Below are positions 1 through 12,609 of a stretch of DNA of 64,000 bases, in pieces. Under the pieces are notes generated by a model. It ran no database searches. It worked only from the letters and a program-made list of their open reading frames with translations, and was not told the DNA's origin. Within the stretch, counting starts at the first letter, position 1; every line of letters begins with the position of its first letter. Both the position numbers and the translations under genes were made by a program. The DNA is taken from assembly GCA_009767595.1 (NCBI GenBank), contig VSDK01001545.1:2097-66096 (forward strand). Reading direction: 5' to 3'. This DNA comes from Symbiodinium kawagutii. Taxonomy: Eukaryota; Sar; Dinophyceae; Suessiales; Symbiodiniaceae.

Positions 1-105
1 TTTTTTTTTTTTTTTTTCTTCGGGCCCCCCCCTCAGAAGAAATTCTTATTATTCATTACTTGAAATTTCCTCTGAGGGGGGGGGCCGAAAAAAAAAAAAA
101 AAACG
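1..105. repeat. Inverted repeat with poly-T and poly-A ends
   Basis: Two arms face each other. Positions 1-43 run poly-T, then TTCGGG, a C-run, CTCAG and AAGAAAT. Positions 64-105 carry the near-complement, ending in poly-A. The arms differ by a few bases and by run length, and about 20 bases lie between them. It could form a hairpin. It could be a small fold-back element or a cruciform that broke the assembly, since it sits at the window edge. No gene is associated. Confidence 0.6.
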
Positions 106-2950
106 TAAAAAAAAAAAAATTTCTTTTTTTTTGCTCCCCCCCCCGGGAGGGATGACCGGAGACCCTTCTCCCAGAGGTCAATAATTGAATTGGCAATTCA
201 AATTTGTTTTTGGAAATGGAAATTCAATACAAGGAATTTAAAGGTTTTGAAAACTTGATATGTTTGCAGTTTAGATTCATGATTGCAGCTTGTTGATCTT
301 TACTAAAGAAACTTCCAGATGAAGCAAAATCAAGATCAAACAGCCAAGAAGGAAATCCAACAATTCAAGAGAAGAAAACCCTTAAGTATGAAAACACTGT
401 ATTTCTACAAACGTGGGAAAATGGGGCCTGTATTATGACCTTTTCTGTTTTTTTAAACTGGTTGAGCCATTGTGGCTGTGGCAAGTTGCTTTGTGCTTTC
501 ACTTTTCTCCTGGGTGGCTGCCGTTGTGGTTGCGAACTGGTCAATCAGGAGGATTGACTGATGTGGTTTGTCGATGGCTGGGAGAATTGCACGTTGGCAG
601 GATGACTGTGGGTTGGGTGCAGGAAATCGATCGACGGGGAAGTCAGAAAGCAGCAGCCAACTTGGTCCTAGGCCGGCGCGAACGCCTTGTGACAAGCTGT
701 CCAACTTGTAGGTTTTGCACTTGTACTTTGGTCATTTGGGCAAAGGTCAAACATGTCAAACTATAGACATGCCAGGATGTTTTACTATATTGTTGACTAT
801 ATTGTTGATTTTGAACACGTGCAATACAGAAATACCCATATGCATATCATATACGGCGATGGAGAGAGAGATATCATATACGCATCATTTACCATATTGA
901 TCCACTGTTTGAAAATGTGGTGTGTGAATCCCAGCTCGCATTGCCAAGGTTAGCCATACCCCAGGGAGCTGAGGAGCATCAAAAAGAACAGCATTTTTTT
1001 AGCTCAAGGAGTGATGAGAACATGGTCACTACAGTATTTTGGTACGTACCTAGCGTCATGTCATTGTGCCAAATAGAGTTTGAGACACGAATGCGAACAT
1101 GCGAAAAGTGGCTCGTCAGAAACTACAGTTTTTTAACTTGTGAAGTTCATAGAACGATAGTTCGATATAGTCAGTAAATAAACTTATTTATCAAATTCCC
1201 TGAGTTGATAATCAATTCCTGCTTAGACTCCTTGAAGTGCTTTGCCTGCACACTGGGGGGACACATTTGGCTTCGCTCTTTGGATGTTTCGCCCCACCCA
1301 TTTTCAGCAGCGACTCCCCAGTGGTTCACAACTGGCCTTGGCATCTCTGCCCCCCCACTCTCGCCCCCCCAAACGACCCACCCAGCCTTGTCATGACGAT
1401 GTGGACAACGATGAGGACCAAGGGTCCGGAGAGGTCCAAAACCCTTGGTTGGTACCTGGCCACTTGCAGCACCCCGACGGCTGAAAAGCCATGCCCAGCA
1501 ACAGTGACGTGGGGATTCATCAACCATCAAACTGTTGTTACTGTGTTAGCCAGAAACCAATTAATCAGTACAACTATGGACAGAACTATGGATTACTTAC
1601 TGCCTGTCATTGCTTTTGGTGCAATGCCTACTATCATTCTATAGTAGTGGTCAATTGTTGTAATTCTTACTTCATCATTGCTCAGCATCCTCAACCTCTA
1701 TATCCTCTATTGCCAACGGTGACTAACAGCTTTAAACTTTAAACCCCGATTAGCCATGAACTAACCATGCTTTTCATGTTGCCAAGCAACAGTACGCGCT
1801 CTCAAACCAATCTTCATTGCCAGTAGCATTCTGGTCCCCAGGATTAAGCAGTAATTGGTCGTAACCACTAGTAGCCACTATCAACCATGAACTCGCCATT
1901 GTTAGCCATGAACATCCATGAACTAGCCATGATGAACAGGGAACCAACACCACTACTAGGCTGAGCGATCCTTAAAGACCTTCCCCGGATTTGCCAGGCG
2001 TCAAGCCGCCTCAGTTGGGTCCTCAGATGCAGAAGTGGGAAGCAGCTGCAACTTATTCTTGCAATGGGTTCATCAATACTTAAACATGGGGGACATGTTG
2101 CGGACGGTTAAGCAATGTTCAAAAAATCCTATGGTGGCATTTGGTGGCCATTTGAGAAATCAGAGCAACGCATTGTCATTCCTTAGATGCTAAAGGTGCC
2201 ATGTATTCATGTGGGCATTTTTGTGTGAAATTTTTGAATTCTCCGAGCTGCGGAAGCTTTGCCGAAGGGCTTCTTAATAAAATACTGACCTGGTTGCAGG
2301 GCTCGTTTAGATGATGGGTGACGATCATCTTCATATTGTGATTTCAAGTGGATGCACTTCCCCGGAGCTCAAGTGATTCAATCTGTGCGGCATTTTGGGA
2401 ACTGCTGAAGCTACGCGGAAGGACTCTCTAAAAAGTTGACCAGTAGCCATTTGTGTATTGGTTGCAGCTGCATTTTGTCAATGTGTTTCTCCTAGCCGTA
2501 GCAGGTGCATAGCTTCTTTGCACCCTCCTCCAGCAGTTCTTCCTCAAGAAAATAGACAAAGAAGAGTTTTGCAGAAGCAAGAAAGTTGTGCACAGCAAGC
2601 AAAACCTTATCTTTTTCCTGAGAAAACCCAAAAAGAGACGAGAAACAAGCTTGCAGAAGCTTAATAGAACAAAGTTTCCTCGCTGAAGCAGCCTCGCAGA
2701 GGCAACGGTACCCAAAGTGGAAGCTGCGCGCCAGCTTTCTCAGAAGCAGGAATAATGTCCAATCAGACTGTAAGATCTATAAAGGAAAGCAAAGTTCCAG
2801 TCGGTTAACCGTGGATAGTGGCATGATCATCCACGGCAGGTGTACTAATCGTGGCGAACAATGCATCATCATGTTTTTAGTATGAGGACCCGGTGTTTTT
2901 TCATGGTTTAGTCATGGAGTATTTTAAACGCGGGTGGCCAGAATTATTTT
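106..2950. other. No gene recognised; A/T runs and degenerate repeats
   Basis: This stretch holds long A, T, C and G runs (106-175). Open frames near 413-766 and 1171-1530 lack convincing splice sites or domains. An island at 1750-1960 repeats words like AGCCATGAAC. Positions 2500-2720 are rich in GAAGC-type words. I see no protein family or RNA gene. Confidence 0.4.
1750..1965. repeat. Degenerate CCATGAAC/AGCCATGA island
   Basis: Short words such as AGCCATGAAC, ACTAGCCATG and AACCATGC recur about every 15-25 bases. The same word family, in either orientation, appears at 21240-21300, 29165-29280, 33540-33870, 40470-40760 and 40970-41190. It looks like a decayed short-period tandem repeat and not a gene. 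Confidence 0.4.
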
Positions 2951-2955
2951 GGTAT

Positions 2956-3002
2956 TGGTTGGTTGGTTGGCTGGCTGGCTGGCTGGTGGGTTGGTTGGTT
3001 GA
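2956..3002 (+). repeat. GGTT/GGCT tetranucleotide microsatellite
   Basis: About eleven tetranucleotide units of GGTT and GGCT lie just upstream of the start codon of the AlgH-like gene. They remain in frame with it, so a longer open frame beginning at 2963 is probably a repeat artefact (Trp/Gly-rich) and not the true start. Confidence 0.8.
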
Positions 3003-3073
3003 TTGTTGTAACGGCTTTTTTGTTGGAGGCTTTGACGCTTGGCCGCCTTGTTTGGGCTCAGCTGTGCAATGAG

Positions 3074-6000
3074 ATGAGCAAAGTCAGGAGAGTTGTGCCA
3101 ACGATCGCGGTGCTTTGCATCGCGGGTTCCCATGGATTCGTGAGCTGGGGCTCGGGCCCCGGGGGCCCCCACGGTCTCAGAGCTTCCACAAGCCCATGTT
3201 TGCGGCAAGCATCTGATGCTTCCAAGCAGTTGGACCTGCAAGCCCCTGGCACACGCATTGTGCGTGGCAGACGGTTGGTTTCTACATCTAAGAGGAGAAA
3301 GGGTAAGCCATATGACCCTGGAGCTGGGGCAAAGAGCCGCAGAAATATTGGCTGGCTACTTGTAGTCATGGGTTTCTCGCCCTTAGCCAATTATGATCAC
3401 CTTGTTTTTCAGTTTGTTTCTTTTGTCCCTTTTTCCCCCCAGTGTTGTCACAATTTTGCATACAGGCCGAGCTCTCATAGTCTGAGGTTCAATTGGCATT
3501 CTCAGCGAGACGCCCTCAGACGGGCCTTATTCCGAGGGCTTTGCTGGGATTGGCAGTACTTCAAGTTCAAGTAGTTCGACCGAGTGGGCACACTCGACTC
3601 CCGTGATCGAAAAGGGCAGCATCTTAATGGCTCGGCCTGGAGATACTTTTGCCCAACGCCAGCAATACTTCCACAAGTCTGTGGTTCTGGTAATCAAACA
3701 CGATGATGCCGGTGACATGGGTGCCTGAGCATCTTAATTTTTTTTTGGGGGGGGCCATGTTCCATCCCACACAGCCGGAGCCCTTGGGTACTGCCTTCCC
3801 ATTTGCCTGCGAGGTATCATCATCAACCGCCCCAGTGGTTTCAATACCGCACAGCTGGGCCTGAAAGGCCCATCTTGGAACATTTGGTTTGGCGGTGACT
3901 GCGAAGGAATCCGCGATGCCCATGTCCGTGGTATTCGGAGCTTCTGCCTTCATGTCCGAGATGATTTCGCCAGCATGTCCAAGGAGGTCACCCGAGGAGT
4001 ATACCTCATCAGTTTCGAGAAAGCACAGGATTTAGTGGCTGCCGGACAGGCTCAGACATCGGATTTCATGCTGTTCTTGGGCTACTGCGGCTGGATCCGA
4101 AATCAGCTTCAGGGGGAGCTGAATGTAGGCGTATGGAAGATGGTGCCATGACTGCAAGCAAACTAGCTGTCAGCGGCTTCAGAATTGTTTGTTCGTGATT
4201 GTCGTCAATTCTTATATAAGAGTCTCGAATCCGGTCATTCTCATGATCTTTCAACCTAAGTTTGAAGATCCTGGGCAGTGCTGGGGGTGCAAATACGTTT
4301 CCGAAGCAATTTTCAATCCCCCATATTCCCCCTGTTTAGCCCTTTCACCAGTCGTGGGGCTAAAACCCAGCGGTCTTTCCGCACGTGTTTGGATGTGTTG
4401 ATGTGATGTGCACCATGACTAGGGGCACCCATGGTGGCAGCACAAACCCATGGAAACCCTCATAGAAAACTCTCATTGAAGAGTAGTGCACCATAGTGCA
4501 CCTGTGTGGTTTCTTAAATTGGTGGTTTCTCAAGCCATAGTATTCATAGTGGACCCCAAAAATGGCTCGCTTATTCAAACAAATGACTAAACTGGATGAT
4601 AACTGGGGGTACCGCTATTAGAAACCGCCATGCTGTAGTTGTTTTGCTATTATTGTTGGTAATTTTTCCCTATTTCCAACCACTATCAATGGCTAAACCA
4701 CCCATAAATCCTTACAATCCCTTTATAGGCCCCTGATGAACCCCTCAAAAACCCTGATAGATCTTTGTGAATCCTTTCAAATCCATATCACTCCTTGTAA
4801 ATCTAAAAAAAACTTTCTTCTTCCTTCATGACCCACTAAACTTTTCGTAAATCCCTATAGACCTCTGGTCCTACCTCTGGTTCCAACCCCTGGTTCCAAC
4901 CCCTGGTTCCAACCCCTGGTTCCAACCCCTATAACCCCCTAGCACTCCCCCTGGCCATTTACCATGGCATGGCCGCGCTGAGGCCTCAGTGGACAGTCGC
5001 GTCATCGTCCGCGAGCTGCGCGAAGAGACCCTGGAGCTCCGGCAGCTGCCGAGTTTGGGCCTGGACGATGGCGTGGGTCTGTGGCGCCATCTGTGCCTCG
5101 ACGGCACGGGCCTGGCGGGTCACCTTCGACACCTGGGACATCAAGGGATGGGATGGGACATCAAAGGACATCATGGTGCGTGTGGTTAGACATGCTGGTC
5201 CATCTGCCAGTTAAATGATCAGACTTTTTTCCGGAACATGGTGCATGATGTTTAGACATGGTGGTCCTACATCCACCAATGAAAGGATCCGATTTTCAGA
5301 AAACTGCCATTGGTGGGCAATATCGCTGGGGGCGCACGCCCTGTAGCACGAGCCCCTCCTTTCAAGTTTGGTGGCACCTTCGAAATGGAATCCTAAGCGG
5401 ATCTGAGCGGTATCGAAATTTGTGGTGAGCAGCCACGCTGGGGCATACTACAGTGCTAGCACCTGTACTTTCAGCCTTGCTTCCACTTGCAGATGTCGTT
5501 TTTATTTGTAGAAGCTAGTGAAGGACATGGCAATGGCATGAATCTAGCTGCCACCATTCTTAACGAACTTTGTGAAGGATTCTCACATCATTCTTGATTA
5601 TGACTGCCTATGACTGGCTTTGCACTGGCAGATGCGCATGTGTCTAATATACCCAACATTACCCAACCACATGCACAGAATTGAGCTGGTGAGCATGCCC
5701 CGAAAGTTTGCTTGCAGTTCCTTGGAAAGTTCCCCCAGCCAGTGGCGCGGAATATTTATTTAAGAATTCAATCATATAGTCATTGCAAGAAGGCTCATTA
5801 GATCTACATGGGGCAGAAGACGTACTGTTCGACAGGAGTTTTGAGCGTGAAAAAACGTTAATATACTGTACAGGCATCTCTGCAGCCATGTTGGGCTACG
5901 GTGAAAATTCCTGACGCTATTTCCATATCTTTATATTTGTGTGTGCTTTGATGGTTCGCAAAGCGGGGATATTTAGGAGATGGTTCCAAGGCTTTGGCTA

Positions 6001-6270
6001 CCTTGGCACCGCCAGATTCCCCGACTGAGAAGAAAACATTTTTCAGGGGCCTTCGGACTGTCAAGGTAGTGATCAGCAGATGTTTTGTTTTAAGCATTAT
6101 TTATAGCTATTCAGTGGCATTCCTTTCCTCCCAGGTATGCAGTGGTGGATGAAGGTGATGCCAGAAACGATCCATTCGATCAGAACATGCTTGACTCAGC
6201 AAGTGTGGAGGGCGATGCCTTTGGCGATGCCATGCTGCGCCAGTGGCTGATTGAAAATCTCACTCCTTGA
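3074..6270 (+). CDS. UPF0301/YqgE/AlgH-family protein, probably plastid-targeted, five exons
   Basis: Exons 3074-3302, 3487-3720, 3814-4142, 4983-5092 and 6135-6270 join in phase with GT-AG introns and give 345 residues. DUF179 hallmarks are visible: PGDTF (residues 127-131), a hydrophobic strand then HDDAGDM, IIINRPSG (about 156-163), and FLGYCGW (242-248) followed by QLQGEL and GVW. The family is widespread in bacteria and plastid-bearing eukaryotes, and its biochemical role is poorly defined. The ATG at 3074 is chosen because MSKVRRVVPTIAVLCIAG resembles a signal peptide, followed by a Phe-Val and a basic Ser/Arg-rich stretch such as dinoflagellate plastid presequences carry. The upstream in-frame extension is only a microsatellite. 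The DDGVGLW segment and an acidic C-terminus ending ENLTP complete the protein. Donors GTGCCT occur twice. Start and plastid targeting are inferred; the family call is firm. Confidence 0.85.
4878..4929 (+). repeat. Four perfect 13-bp tandem copies in AlgH intron 3
   Basis: The unit TGGTTCCAACCCC repeats four times without error, ending about 50 bases before the acceptor of exon 4. The run is pyrimidine-rich on the sense strand. It may simply be a young minisatellite. Confidence 0.85.
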
Positions 6271-8811
6271 CCCAGGAGCACAAGGTTTGCTGGGTAAGGC
6301 CGTAGGGCCATAGCCGAGTTGTCGTAGCTCGTAGCTGCTCGTAGCTGCTCCGAATCCATTGCATCCAACGTCTGTTTTCCACCTTCCGGGGCACATGCCG
6401 CCCAGGTGCGAGTTGCGGAGTGTCTTCCGCTCGGCATTGCACCCACCTGCTGTCAGGCAGGCTGTACAAAGAACGCGGGCCTGTGGAAGGCACAGCTGAA
6501 TGCAAGAGAGAGAAAAGGCAACTAAGGCCCAGCTCAGCCGCGAAGTTGTGCAATGCTGGCCTTTGTGTTCTCAACTTTCAAATACTTTCCGCGCTTTCCT
6601 CCTGTTTTTCTTTTTTTCTTAGAAATAGTCTGAGGAAATGATACAAAATCCTTTTTGAACATGTCCACTACCCACTATAGATTGTGCATTTCAACGGCGG
6701 TATATGTGTTCATATGTGTTATATATATACATATACACATATATCCGTGTTTGTATGTGTATGTGACCTTGCGTGTATGTATATACATATCTATATACAT
6801 ATATAGATTTATTTTCATGATATAAATGTGCGTGTGTACTTGAATAAAATCAAGATACATCTGAAAAATTGAGATCTGACATGTCCGGCTGTTGATGCTG
6901 TCTCTTCCGAGGCGTCGTGCTAGTCTCCCAGCTGGCTCACGAGTGGATTGCTCAGAGCAGAAATCGTTGGAAACATAGAGAACTGGCTGACTATTTGGGT
7001 AGCTTATGGTAGCTTACAGCCACTAAGTCAGGTTTTTTAGTGTTTTGGGGATCAGGTAGGCTTGCCATGAAACCACTAAAAATCAAAGTTTGACTGGGGG
7101 ATCTCGGAGCCACCAAGTTGATCAGGGTTGATCAGGGGAAATTACATGAAATGACTCACCAGGCGACCAGTAAACTGCTGGGTGAGAAGGCAACGAAAGC
7201 AGTGCCTGGAATTCTGTTGGCAATCTTCGTTCAGTCTCGTTCAGTTGGAAGCTAGTGATTCACAAAGTTCGACTCCTGAAACTTGGCATTGAAATGAATT
7301 GAACGTATAGGATGACATACACATGCATGGCACATGCTTGTGTGCTAAAGTGTTGCGTTAATATGTTTGGATGCCTGTGCTTCAAGACCGTGGGATAAGC
7401 AAATACCATGAAGAGAGAGGTCTGTTTCATTCTGTTTCAGTCCAGTTGCCCTTCACTCAGCTATCCCGCCCATGGCAGCTTCAGCAGCAAGCAATTTTCG
7501 GAATCTTTACGCCACGACTAGTCTGCGCTATGTCAACCTTTGAATGATGGCTGAACAAATTCAACACATCGCAGTACAGCCAAGTAATATATATATATAG
7601 GCCTTTTCTATCTGATGGTGTGGCCGGTATGACTCTCGTTTGGACTAGGTTGGCATTTCACCGCGTCCCCAATGACCATGTTTCCCTTGCATTGGGGCAC
7701 GCTTTAGGACAGGACTAGAGACAAGTTAGGGAGGAAAGGGAATAAACATGAGGAAGATATGCAAAGCCAAGATGAGGGAACGAAGCGACTTTCGATCAAA
7801 CCAAGAGCTCAAACTCTGACAGTCATTGATTTGCAGACGGGTACGATTGCATGATGACCGTGCCATTGCACTCTATGATATGCATGTACTCTGCCACTGG
7901 GCTGGTCCGTTCTCATATCTTAAATCTAGGATCGCAAGTGATCCATCCATTAATTCCATGATGTTTTCAACCAACTGACCAACCTGCCTACAAGCAAGCA
8001 AAAAAATTGAATAGAAAATAGATACGAACAGATAGCATATATTCTGGTAGAACGCCGTTCCTGTCATGATGAATTTTGCCCGAGCTCCATTGCCACGATG
8101 GCGTTGGAGGTGCCGGAGTCCGGCATGGGTGTTGCATCCATCCTCCTTGATGGCCGCTGGTGATAACCTATGGTACCAAATGGATCTTGATGGGATTAAC
8201 GTTGGCTGAGTGTGGTTGAGGATAGTCGAGCAATGGGTAATGGAGAAGAACCGACCGCGATCGTGCCTTGCAACATTCCATGAATGGAGCGGCAGGAGCT
8301 ATGTATAGCTATGCTTACTCACACTGTTTGGCCTTCCTCAAGGGGGATCATGATGTGCTCTCATCGCAAACATAGTTGGGGTGTCGACACGATATAGCGC
8401 ATGCTGCCGAAGTCGGTGTTGTTCTCACAAGAAGATACATGAAGTAGAAGTTTTGTTTTGTGATACTTGGACTATTGCCACTTCTGGACATACCTAATGA
8501 AATGTGTTGCTTCTGTGGTCACTGGTGAGCTGTCCAGCTTTCTTCCGGTAGCTGCTTGACTAGCTTTGGCTTAATTGCGTAGAACCCGTAGAACCCCAAA
8601 AAGCAACGATGTGGCAACCTGTTGATCCGAACATGAAGTAGCAAGAATGATGAGCACTGTAGGTGCATGAAGAAGCGGACAGATGAGGTCACTAAATCAA
8701 GACAGCCATGAAAAGTAAGGAAGCGTGCCTGTTGGAATGGCCCCAGGGTCCAATGAATCCACCCATATCCACCTCAGATCAGCTCTCCACTGGTTGTCCT
8801 TTGTCTCTGCT
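6271..8811. other. Intergenic stretch, no gene recognised
   Basis: It lies between the AlgH-like stop codon and the reductase start. TA/TG-rich simple sequence occupies 6700-6815 and a short AT run lies near 7590. The scattered open frames are short and lack paired splice sites. Any promoter of the reductase would lie here, but dinoflagellate promoters have no motif I can recognise by eye. Confidence 0.5.
6700..6815. repeat. TA/TG-rich simple sequence
   Basis: Alternating TATA, CATATG and GTGTAT words form an imperfect dinucleotide repeat. A minus-strand Tyr/Ile-rich frame across it is a repeat artefact. Confidence 0.7.
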
Positions 8812-11800
8812 ATGGCTACGAAGCGTTTGCAACGCTTGCCCCTTTGCGTCGCGCTGCTGGTCCTGGCTTTGGTCTCGGTGTGGTCCCCTGCCGCAGTGGG
8901 CGGGCGAGTCTTGGTGACGGGTGGAAACAAAGGGATCGGCCGTGCACTCTGCCGGCAGCTGGCAGCGGATCACGGCTTCTACGTTCTGCTGGGGAGCCGC
9001 GATGCGCAAAGAGGTGGGGAATGCAGAAATGGATCAGACCTTAACTGGATACTTGCTGATTTACTTCGCAACCCAGGGAGTAGGAAGTCACCAAGGTGGA
9101 GAAACAGGACCGAACCAGTCCGTTTTGCCTTTTTTCAACGGCTTTTGGCGTGGCTGTACTGAAACTCTTCCATGCTTAAAGAGGTAGCCATTTTCACACG
9201 GGGCACCGCAGACACATGTGCGCTGTAAGGTGAAGAAGCTGTGAAGAGCATTCTGGAGCAAAATCCCGAGTGCAGCTGGGATTGCGATGCAAAAAAGCGG
9301 GAGATGAATCAGGGGTCTTAGTTTGACCCTGGAGTGGCACCAAAATTGAGAACTAGCCCACCAAGAAAGTATGAAGTCACGTAAGACTCACCCAAAACTG
9401 ATGATTTGTTGGATCTCAGTGGTTTGCTGTCCAAGGACAGAATGTTGTTTCGTGATGCACCAACTGCTGCCAGGCAAGGATCGCTTGGAGTTCCTTCCCC
9501 TCGATGTGGCCAGTGATGCCTCTGTTCAGGCTGCAGCTGACACCGTCCGTGAGAAGTTCGGCGAGGGGGCTCTGTTCGGCATCGTGAACAACGCGGGAGT
9601 GGGCTTCCGGAATTCCATGGCGGACACGCTGAACATCAACACCTACGGCCCCAAGCGTGTGGTCGATTATTTTCTGCCTTTGTTGGATCCCAAGGACGGT
9701 GGCCAAACGGGCTCTTGGGTCAGATGTCACAAGTAGCAGTAACGGTGTCAAAATGTTCGGTGAGAAAGTTGTATGAAATCTTTATAGTGGCAGAGGGCTA
9801 TGTCTAGCAAGGATGTGGTTGGTAGGAAATTGAGTTGGATTTGCCCACGCACCATTCAAGAGAAGGGGTTTGCTTAGAGAAACCATCAATTTGTAAAGTG
9901 TGCCAACATAGGCCGTTTCACATTGCTTCATGTTGTGACGCTTGACATGTTGAATCACCAGGCATTTAACGACTCGTTTCCTCTCAGAACTGTGAGTTGT
10001 GCAGGGCCGAGTTGTGAACACGGCCTCGGCATCTGGTCCTAACTACAATTCGGGCGCGCCAGCAGCTGAACGGGAAATGCTCACGAATCCAGAAACTCGT
10101 CCAGCCAACATCAACTCTCACCGCATGTGGGAGACCCCCCAAAAATAGATTGCGGTTATTGATTTTGGATATTTTAGTTGGTTGGTTGCGTTTTTTGGTT
10201 TTGGTGTGGTTTGTTCTTGTTCTATCTTGTTCTTCTTCTTTTTTTTGATGCTTTTTTGAAATGCTTCATGGTTCCTTTTGATAGTCATCACCAATTCCTT
10301 GAGTGCGTCGATGGGAGTTCCCCAGGACGTGACGTGGGAGGAGCTCAGTAGTTTGATGGAAAAGGTGAGCAAGGACCCAGGAGGTCGACAGCCATATGGT
10401 TTCTCCAAGGCGTGCTTGATTGCTTACACCATGACGCTTGGATTTGGAGAAGAATTGTTTTTGTTTGAGTTCCAAGTGATACCATTTGATCAAGTGTTGG
10501 AGTTCCAAGTGTTAAAATATACGAGAAACTGTTTGAGTTCCAAGTGACAAGATAAACTACCACTTTGATCCTCTTTGCTTGTTGTTGACTTGAGTGGTAT
10601 GATGCACACGCGCGTGTTCCATTGTATGAAAAAAGTACATGTAAACCCATGTGAATCATGAGATTGCATGTGCACATTTGTAGAAAAGTCGGGTGCAGCT
10701 GTCGGTGTACAATATTAGTTAATATGTATTAATATGTTTACATGATTTTTTTTACATGATCAATCAGAACCACAGATAAGCAATTATACATTTTGTCTAT
10801 CTTTACATTCTTAGAACAGGTCTCTACAAGATTTAGAGCTCAGCTTGATGAGCAAAATCAAGGATACTGGCGCGGGAGAACCCCAACCTCAAGGTCAATG
10901 CCATGACTCCGGGCTACATTTTGACGGACATTACCAGGGGCATGGGAGCAACCAAGCCACCTGAGGAGGGAACTAAGGCGGCGATCTACTGTGCCTTGGT
11001 TGATGTCTCCACTATCCGTGCGTGAGCGGGCATAACGGCACAACGCGACGAATATTGGGGCAAGGGATTGCCACATTCAGTTGGTTCACATGGGTCCGCC
11101 ATTCTCTGTGGAATTGCGATCTGCTCTTGGGTTGCCGCATGCCTGGTCGCTCTCAGGTAGTCCCCGTGAAATCATTGTCAGATACATGACATCCTTGTAG
11201 GACAACCAACCCTACATGGAGCAAGATCAGAGGGTGGTTAACGCGCACAAAACAAACCACCAAATTCGTAGGGAGCCACTGGCTGCATATGGCCAAAGGC
11301 ATCCGCTGAAACCGATGAAAACATGGACAATCTGTAAAAACTGAGGCAGGTTGTCCATGCTTCCCAAAGGCCAAGCTAGAAGATACGGGGCTGTCCTGGA
11401 GATACGCCAAATCAGTGGTTTATTCACACTTGTCACATCAGTTGTGCCCAGAAACAAACAATGGTGAAACCCCAGGCCCCTGTAGTGGACGCACTTGGGA
11501 AAAACATGCTCCAGAATATACTGGGGTGCTTGAATTTCTAGTATAGCGGTGCACAGGTGCCCTCATGTCCATGCATCTCTCTCATCAGGGCTTGCTGAAC
11601 TGATCTCTGCTGACAACGTTTGACAATTCATTCTGAGAATCAACATGTACCAGCCAGCATCAGCAATTCTGAACAGATGGGAAATCCCCGTCCCTTCATA
11701 TCACTCGCACGTTTCCCAGGGTGAAGGACCAACCTTAGAAGTAACCCACGTCCCTTGGTCAAAAGATGTGACATAGCCCCCCCCGTGGCACAGGTATGTT

Positions 11801-12286
11801 GACCCACTGTTCCCGTTGGAGAAGGTTTGGAAGCATTCAGGATACCTGACCCCTCTTCACCTTGCATTTTTTGTGGTGGGGAAGCTAGGTAAGCCAACCG
11901 TTGCCAATATGCTTGGGGAGGGTTAAAATCTAAAATTTTTGGAGGGCCAACATGGGCAGAAGTTGCAGTTAAGGCTGGTCCCTTTTCCCCAAAATGCATG
12001 GTACAGTAACTTGGGGAAATCAACCAACTGCAACTCACACAGTAGGGAGGTAGGCAAGATCAGAAGCCTTTCATTTTGGAGGCCTTCCCCAGCAGAATGT
12101 GGGAATGATAGGATCTCGCTGCTAACAAATGCACCAAGTTGTTCGAAGGCAGGTGTTTCAATGGCTTGACCCTGAGGTCTCACAGGCGATCTTGAGGGCA
12201 ACGGTTGGTACTATGGCTCGGATGCCTTGCGCAGCCCAATCGACCGCTATCGTGCTCCAGGTGATCCTCCTTATGAGGGCCCTTGA
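8812..12286 (+). CDS. Short-chain dehydrogenase/reductase, carbonyl-reductase type, seven exons
   Basis: Predicted exons are 8812-9013, 9230-9271, 9474-9718, 10005-10122, 10285-10435, 10863-11017 and 12186-12286, together 337 residues in phase. Members use NAD(P)H to reduce carbonyl groups in a Rossmann fold. Visible motifs are TGGNKGIG (36-43), VNNAG (119-123), RVVNTAS with a candidate catalytic Ser171, and YGFSK with Tyr240 and Lys244. EELSSLM, ARENPNLKVNA, TPGYILTDI and a KPPEEGTKAA stretch follow, as in human CBR1-like proteins. The C-terminus reads EGNGWYYGSD, RSP and PPYEGP before the stop. Residues 1-29 hold a hydrophobic helix (CVALLVLALVSVW), so the enzyme is probably secreted, ER-bound or organelle-routed. 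Exons 4 and 5, and perhaps 2, fit only with GC donors. The ends of exon 2 (9271) and exon 3 (9694 or 9718) are uncertain. The substrate is unknown. Confidence 0.88.
10463..10548 (+). repeat. Three direct copies, about 33-bp period, in reductase intron 5
   Basis: The word GAGTTCCAAGTG occurs three times at about 33-base spacing, with partly conserved TTTG and CAAGTG flanks. The run starts about 30 bases after the GC donor at 10436. It looks like a local minisatellite in the intron. Confidence 0.6.
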
Positions 12287-12609
12287 TGCGATGATCCAAA
12301 GGCATCCAAAGGCCACAAAAACTTCGTGCGCAGCCCATGGCAGAGCGAAAACAGCAGCGCGGGCATGTCATGGGTTCTACCAACCTTTCAGTTAAAACAC
12401 GGGGAGATCACGAAGTCCTGGGTCCTGAGATTCTGGTTGATGAACTGGTTCACAATGTCCACTCTTGGCATTTTGAATCCATATATATATATATATATAT
12501 ATATATATGCTAGCCCCCCCCCAAAACCTATGTTTCTGAGTCCTGGTGTTACTTTATGGGGTCTGACTATTCATAAGTTCATATGTGCATATTAGATAAA
12601 TTTGTGTCA

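Noticed and set aside
2963-3574. 203-codon open frame beginning in the GGTT repeat
   Set aside because: The first 37 codons come from the microsatellite, and the end reads through intron 1 of the AlgH-like gene.
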